Below, piece by piece: positions 14,742-17,260 of a stretch of DNA of 17,260 nt. The stretch lies in contig JAUHZM010000030.1 of NCBI GenBank assembly GCA_030426005.1, positions 1 to 17,260 of the forward strand. Direction: 5' to 3'. The notes beneath the pieces were generated by a model. The model saw only the letters and a program-made list of their open reading frames with translations. It did not search any database and had not been told where the DNA came from. The stretch comes from Gammaproteobacteria bacterium. GTDB lineage: Bacteria; Pseudomonadota; Gammaproteobacteria; Arenicellales; Arenicellaceae. The translations under genes and the position numbers were made by a program. Every line of letters begins with the position of its first letter. The stretch's first letter is position 1.

Positions 14742-14870
14742 GATGGTCTCTGTGTGGTCTTTAAGTGTGTCGTGGTCAGACGCGTCAGAAATATACAAAT
14801 CTATAACTTTAGAATTCGCGCAGCCTTACTCGTTGCAGGGTTTGAGAGAATTTGTTCGCGAATTATAGAT
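14737..14870. repeat. Three copies of TTATAGAT in the pyrF/desaturase divergent region
   Basis: The 8-mer TTATAGAT occurs at 14737-14744, inverted (ATCTATAA) at 14799-14806, and direct at 14863-14870, 62 and 64 bases apart. The outer two extend to ATTATAGATGG. AATTCGCG (14813-14820) and CGCGAATT (14857-14864) add a second inverted pair. It may be regulatory, but two of the copies coincide with predicted -10 boxes. Confidence 0.4.
14842..14869 (+). promoter_or_regulatory. Candidate desaturase promoter
   Basis: -35 TTGAGA (14842-14847, five of six to consensus), a 16-bp spacer and -10 TATAGA (14864-14869, four of six). It lies 60 bases before the ATG at 14930. Confidence 0.45.
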
Positions 14871-14915
14871 GGATAAGACCAGGAATTGGGAGATTGGTTA
14901 GGCTGGGGAAAAAAC

Positions 14916-14921
14916 AGGAGG
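14916..14921 (+). promoter_or_regulatory. Strong Shine-Dalgarno deciding the desaturase start
   Basis: AGGAGG eight bases before the ATG at 14930. It favours that start over the in-frame ATG at 14852, whose 26 extra residues are not typical of the family and which falls inside the predicted promoter. Confidence 0.85.
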
Positions 14922-14929
14922 ACTTGCTC

Positions 14930-15874
14930 ATGCACTCATACCACAACCCGCGAATAGATCACCCTGGTCAAGTTGCTGACGCCAGCGATGGTCGTGTCGT
15001 TATCTCTATTACTAAGTCATTGTGGGCTTTGTCGATGTTGATTGGAAGCCTGCTCGGGCTAACCGTATTTTTCTCTTGGTCGGGTTTGGTGCTTTATGTC
15101 GTATCAACCTGGTTGGTGCTGTGCCTTGGGCACTCGCTCGGTATGCATCGTTTGTTTATTCACCGTGCTTATCATGTACCCCGTTGGTTAGCTATTTTTT
15201 TGATACATCTGGGCACCGTGACAGGGATTGCAGGTCCGATGGGTATGTTGTACACCCATGATCTGCGGGATTGGGCGCAACGTCAGTCTCGTTGCCACGC
15301 GATGTTCGCCCAGAGTGGTGTTTGGTATCGCGATCTTTGGTGGCAGGTGTGTTGTAACATTCAGTTAGCCATGCCGCCACGATTTGTGCCGGAGTCCGCG
15401 ATTGCACAAGACCGAGCGGTGCAATGGATGGAGCGAACCTGGATGTTGCAACAGCTACCTTGGGCCGTATTGTTCTTCCATTTAGGTGGTTGGTCCTGGG
15501 TATGTTGGGGCATCTGCGCACGTGTTGCTACCTGTATATTTGGGCATTGGTTGATCGGCTATTGTGCGCACAACGACGGGTTGAGCAAGCATATGCACCG
15601 GAGTTGGCACGTCGAGGAAGCTGCCGTGCAGGGTCAGAATGTGCGCTGGACTTCACTGCTAGCAATGGGGGAAAACTGGCATAACAATCATCACGCTTTC
15701 CCCTATTCCGCGCGCATGGGGCTGGAGTCTGGGCAGTGGGATCCGGGCTGGTGGATCTTATCAGGCTTAGCCAAACTCGGGATTGCGTCACAATTGGTAC
15801 TGCCTGAATCTGCTACGCAGCGATATGATCTGACACGGCTAGCGGCTAGCGAGCAAACTTTGTCGACAGAATAA
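14930..15874 (+). CDS. Membrane fatty-acid desaturase-like protein with degenerate second His box
   Basis: From the ATG at 14930 the protein has 314 residues and several membrane segments (about 31-67, 87-106, 177-210). It has the layout of acyl-CoA/acyl-lipid delta-9 type desaturases, which use a di-iron centre held by three His boxes. Box 1 is HRLFIH (73-78, HX4H) and box 3 is GENWHNNHHAFP (247-258, HXXHH). Box 2, normally HXXHH, is replaced by HDLRDWAQRQSRCH (110-123), which has only H110 and H123. FAH-type residue H214 (YCAHN) and the typical tail SARMGLESGQWDPGW are kept. The whole protein is thus conserved apart from box 2, as in a diverged subfamily rather than a decaying gene. It may desaturate or hydroxylate a fatty acid, or use a changed metal site. 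The 3' end overlaps the convergent Lrp gene by 29 bp. Confidence 0.8.
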   Translation: MHSYHNPRIDHPGQVADASDGRVVISITKSLWALSMLIGSLLGLTVFFSWSGLVLYVVSTWLVLCLGHSLGMHRLFIHRAYHVPRWLAIFLIHLGTVTGIAGPMGMLYTHDLRDWAQRQSRCHAMFAQSGVWYRDLWWQVCCNIQLAMPPRFVPESAIAQDRAVQWMERTWMLQQLPWAVLFFHLGGWSWVCWGICARVATCIFGHWLIGYCAHNDGLSKHMHRSWHVEEAAVQGQNVRWTSLLAMGENWHNNHHAFPYSARMGLESGQWDPGWWILSGLAKLGIASQLVLPESATQRYDLTRLAASEQTLSTE

Positions 15875-16286
15875 TCGAGGTCGTGGTCTTGAGAATTCCG
15901 TCGGTGTTGCCGATTTGATCTAAGACTTCATCAAGGTGATGGGTTGATTCGGCGCTCACCATGGCGAGCATTTCGTAGCTGCCATTAACCGCATGCAACG
16001 CACGCACGGCTGGAATCACTTTTAAGGCATTGACGATTTTGGCAGAAAATTTTGGGTCGGAGCTGATCATCACATGGGCTTGAATTTGACCACGTTCGTA
16101 ATCTTCGCTGAACTGTACGGTGTATCCGCTGATGATGCCGCGTTTCTCCAACCGTTCGATACGATTGGTCACCGTGGTGCGCGACATGCCCAGTTTGCGC
16201 GCTAAATTTGCGGTGCTCTCGCGCGAATTAGTGCTGAGTAATGCAATGAGTTGCTTATCTTTGCCGTCAATGATCATAATGCACAT
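15846..16286 (-). CDS. Lrp/AsnC-family transcriptional regulator
   Basis: This is a 146-residue regulator of normal Lrp size. IIDGKDKQLIALLSTNSR leads into the helix-turn-helix STANLARKLGMSRTTVTNRI (about 24-43), followed by ERLEKRGIISGYT. The C-terminal RAM (ligand-binding, oligomerising) domain runs from about 62 to the end, with AHVMISSDP, HAVNGSYEMLAMV (98-110; the G-x-Y/x-D-type core is here GSYEML) and GILKTTTSIILS. It is divergent from the saccharopine-dehydrogenase-like gene (120 bp apart), so it probably regulates that gene in response to an amino acid, perhaps lysine (inference). It is convergent with, and overlaps by 29 bp, the desaturase. Start is at 16286 or the next ATG at 16277; neither has a good ribosome-binding site. 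Confidence 0.92.
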   Translation of the reverse strand: MCIMIIDGKDKQLIALLSTNSRESTANLARKLGMSRTTVTNRIERLEKRGIISGYTVQFSEDYERGQIQAHVMISSDPKFSAKIVNALKVIPAVRALHAVNGSYEMLAMVSAESTHHLDEVLDQIGNTDGILKTTTSIILSTKFAR

Positions 16287-16353
16287 ATTATTATCGATAT
16301 GACCATTTTAAACAATCACATCGTACAACTTGGCTATCCACATCGACATAGAT

Positions 16354-16373
16354 TGCCAATAAGCTAATGGGCA
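16354..16373. promoter_or_regulatory. Imperfect palindrome in the Lrp/saccharopine-dehydrogenase divergent region
   Basis: TGCCAAT-N6-ATGGGCA: arms match at six of seven positions. It lies about midway between the divergent starts (16286 and 16407), where an Lrp-type regulator would bind both promoters. Lrp sites are degenerate, so the call is tentative. Confidence 0.35.
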
Positions 16374-16406
16374 TCAAAATTAATGCCTGTCTATTGAGTA
16401 CGTATA

Positions 16407-17260
16407 ATGAAAAATGTTTTGCTTCTAGGGTCCGGTAAAATCGGCGCGATCATCACTGAAATGCTGACCTCCTGTGGGGACTACCACGTGACCGTCGCAG
16501 ATCTGGAGCAGAGCAATTTAGATCGTCTGACACCGCATAAAAATCTCAGTACGCTGGTACTGGATGTCACGGACCATGATGCATTGAATGCGGCAATGCA
16601 AGATAAGTATGCGGCCTTAAGTGCGTGCCCATTCCACATTACTAAATACGTGGCCGAAGCGGCCGCGGAGACAGGCGTGCACTACTTCGATTTAACCGAA
16701 GACGTAGCCTGCACAAACTTGGTTAAAGAGTTAGCCAAAGATGCAAAATGTGCGTTGATGCCACAGTGTGGTTTGGCACCCGGTTTTATAACCATTGCAG
16801 CGTATGACCTGTGTAAGCACTTTGACACCTTGCACAACGTCCACATGCGCGTTGGCGCGCTGCCAAAGTACCCATCCAATGGGTTGAAATATAACTTAAC
16901 TTGGTCGACCGATGGGTTGATCAATGAGTACTGCAATCCCTGCGAAGCAATCGTTGAAGGGAAGTTGATGCAGGTGCCCCCGCTCGAAGAGTTGGAGACG
17001 TTCTCCCTGGACGGAGTAGCGTATGAAGCCTTTAACACTTCGGGCGGGTTAGGTACCCTTTGTGAAACTCTGCAGGGAAAAGTTAAAAATCTAAACTATC
17101 GCACCGTGCGCTACCCTGGTCATCGCGACATTATGAAAATGTTGCTGGACGATTTGCGCCTGCGCGACAATCGCGAGCTACTAAAAGAAATATTTGAAAG
17201 TTCGCTACCACTAACCTACCAAGACGTGGTCTTGGTGTTCATTAACGTGAGCGGCATGAA
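16407..17260 (+). CDS. Saccharopine dehydrogenase family protein (partial, 3' end beyond window)
   Basis: An open frame from the ATG at 16407 runs to the window end without a stop (284 codons). It starts MKNVLLLGSGKIGAIITEML, with GSGKIG as the NAD(P)-binding glycine loop, then TGVHYFDLTED (about 88-98), CGLAPGFIT (about 120-128), the block VGALPKYPSNGLKYNLTWST (about 147-166), STDGLINEYCNPC and FNTSGGLGTL. This is the saccharopine dehydrogenase / lysine 6-dehydrogenase-like family, NAD(P)-dependent enzymes of lysine and polyamine metabolism. The DGLINEY and GG-L-G blocks are typical of the bacterial form that is often annotated for lysine degradation; the exact reaction (saccharopine to lysine or aminoadipate semialdehyde, or lysine 6-dehydrogenation) cannot be fixed. 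Divergence from an Lrp-type gene fits amino-acid control. The start has no strong ribosome-binding site; the next in-frame ATG (16461) would lose the glycine loop. Confidence 0.85.
   Translation, partial: MKNVLLLGSGKIGAIITEMLTSCGDYHVTVADLEQSNLDRLTPHKNLSTLVLDVTDHDALNAAMQDKYAALSACPFHITKYVAEAAAETGVHYFDLTEDVACTNLVKELAKDAKCALMPQCGLAPGFITIAAYDLCKHFDTLHNVHMRVGALPKYPSNGLKYNLTWSTDGLINEYCNPCEAIVEGKLMQVPPLEELETFSLDGVAYEAFNTSGGLGTLCETLQGKVKNLNYRTVRYPGHRDIMKMLLDDLRLRDNRELLKEIFESSLPLTYQDVVLVFINVSGM

Noticed and set aside
14852..14929. N-terminal extension of the desaturase from the upstream ATG
   Set aside because: The extension lacks a ribosome-binding site and falls inside the predicted promoter, while AGGAGG sits eight bases before the ATG at 14930.
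16403..16408. Perfect TATAAT just upstream of the saccharopine-dehydrogenase-like gene
   Set aside because: It overlaps the ATG at 16407, so a transcript from it would begin inside the gene, and the next in-frame ATG would remove the NAD(P)-binding glycine loop. The -35 (TTAATG) is also poor.

Overview
The window (17,260 bases, roughly 50% GC by eye) looks like chromosomal DNA of a gammaproteobacterium, probably marine and heterotrophic. I infer this from the gene set (a proteobacterial tyrosine-catabolic operon, an exported M1 aminopeptidase, an Lrp-type regulator divergent from a saccharopine-dehydrogenase-like gene) and from Shine-Dalgarno use. The genus cannot be fixed. I saw no rRNA, tRNA, CRISPR array, integrase or insertion sequence.

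Region 1 (1-4692) is a homogentisate-type tyrosine catabolism locus on the minus strand. The order is 4-hydroxyphenylpyruvate dioxygenase (hpd), fumarylacetoacetase, a small VOC-fold protein, maleylacetoacetate isomerase and the start of acetoacetyl-CoA synthetase. Gaps are short (14, 35 and 23 nt) and one junction is a TGATG overlap, so this should be one operon running from 4-hydroxyphenylpyruvate to fumarate and acetoacetyl-CoA. A divergent MarR-family regulator sits upstream, and the shared intergenic region carries two tandem TAGTTG-N6-CAACTA palindromes over a good hpd promoter. The usual cupin-type homogentisate 1,2-dioxygenase (HmgA) is not in the window. The slot between the genes for the flanking steps holds the VOC protein, which keeps an H-H-E metal triad. 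It is the most interesting candidate here: it may replace HmgA, or it may be an accessory enzyme with hmgA encoded elsewhere.

Region 2 (4711-8367) holds an exported M1 aminopeptidase with a complete zinc site, which may be co-transcribed with the MarR gene. A convergent small hypothetical gene overlaps its 3' end and contains a perfect 15-bp hairpin. A SAM-dependent methyltransferase-like gene follows.

Region 3 (8372-10527, minus) is a coupled pair: a PIG-L-like protein with an altered metal motif (AHPGHE instead of AHPDDE), and a GT4-like glycosyltransferase with a long C-terminal coiled coil, joined by an ATGA overlap. With the convergent methyltransferase this looks like a small glycan-modification cluster. 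Region 4 (10742-12145) is one secreted beta-propeller-like protein with degenerate LWKSDGT-type repeats.

Region 5 (12170-14707, minus) is pyrF (type 2 OMP decarboxylase) closely coupled to a SWIM zinc-finger protein. Region 6 (14930-17260) holds a divergent membrane desaturase lacking the second histidine box, a convergent overlapping Lrp/AsnC regulator, and, divergent from the regulator, the 5' part of a saccharopine-dehydrogenase-family gene cut by the window end, probably for lysine metabolism.
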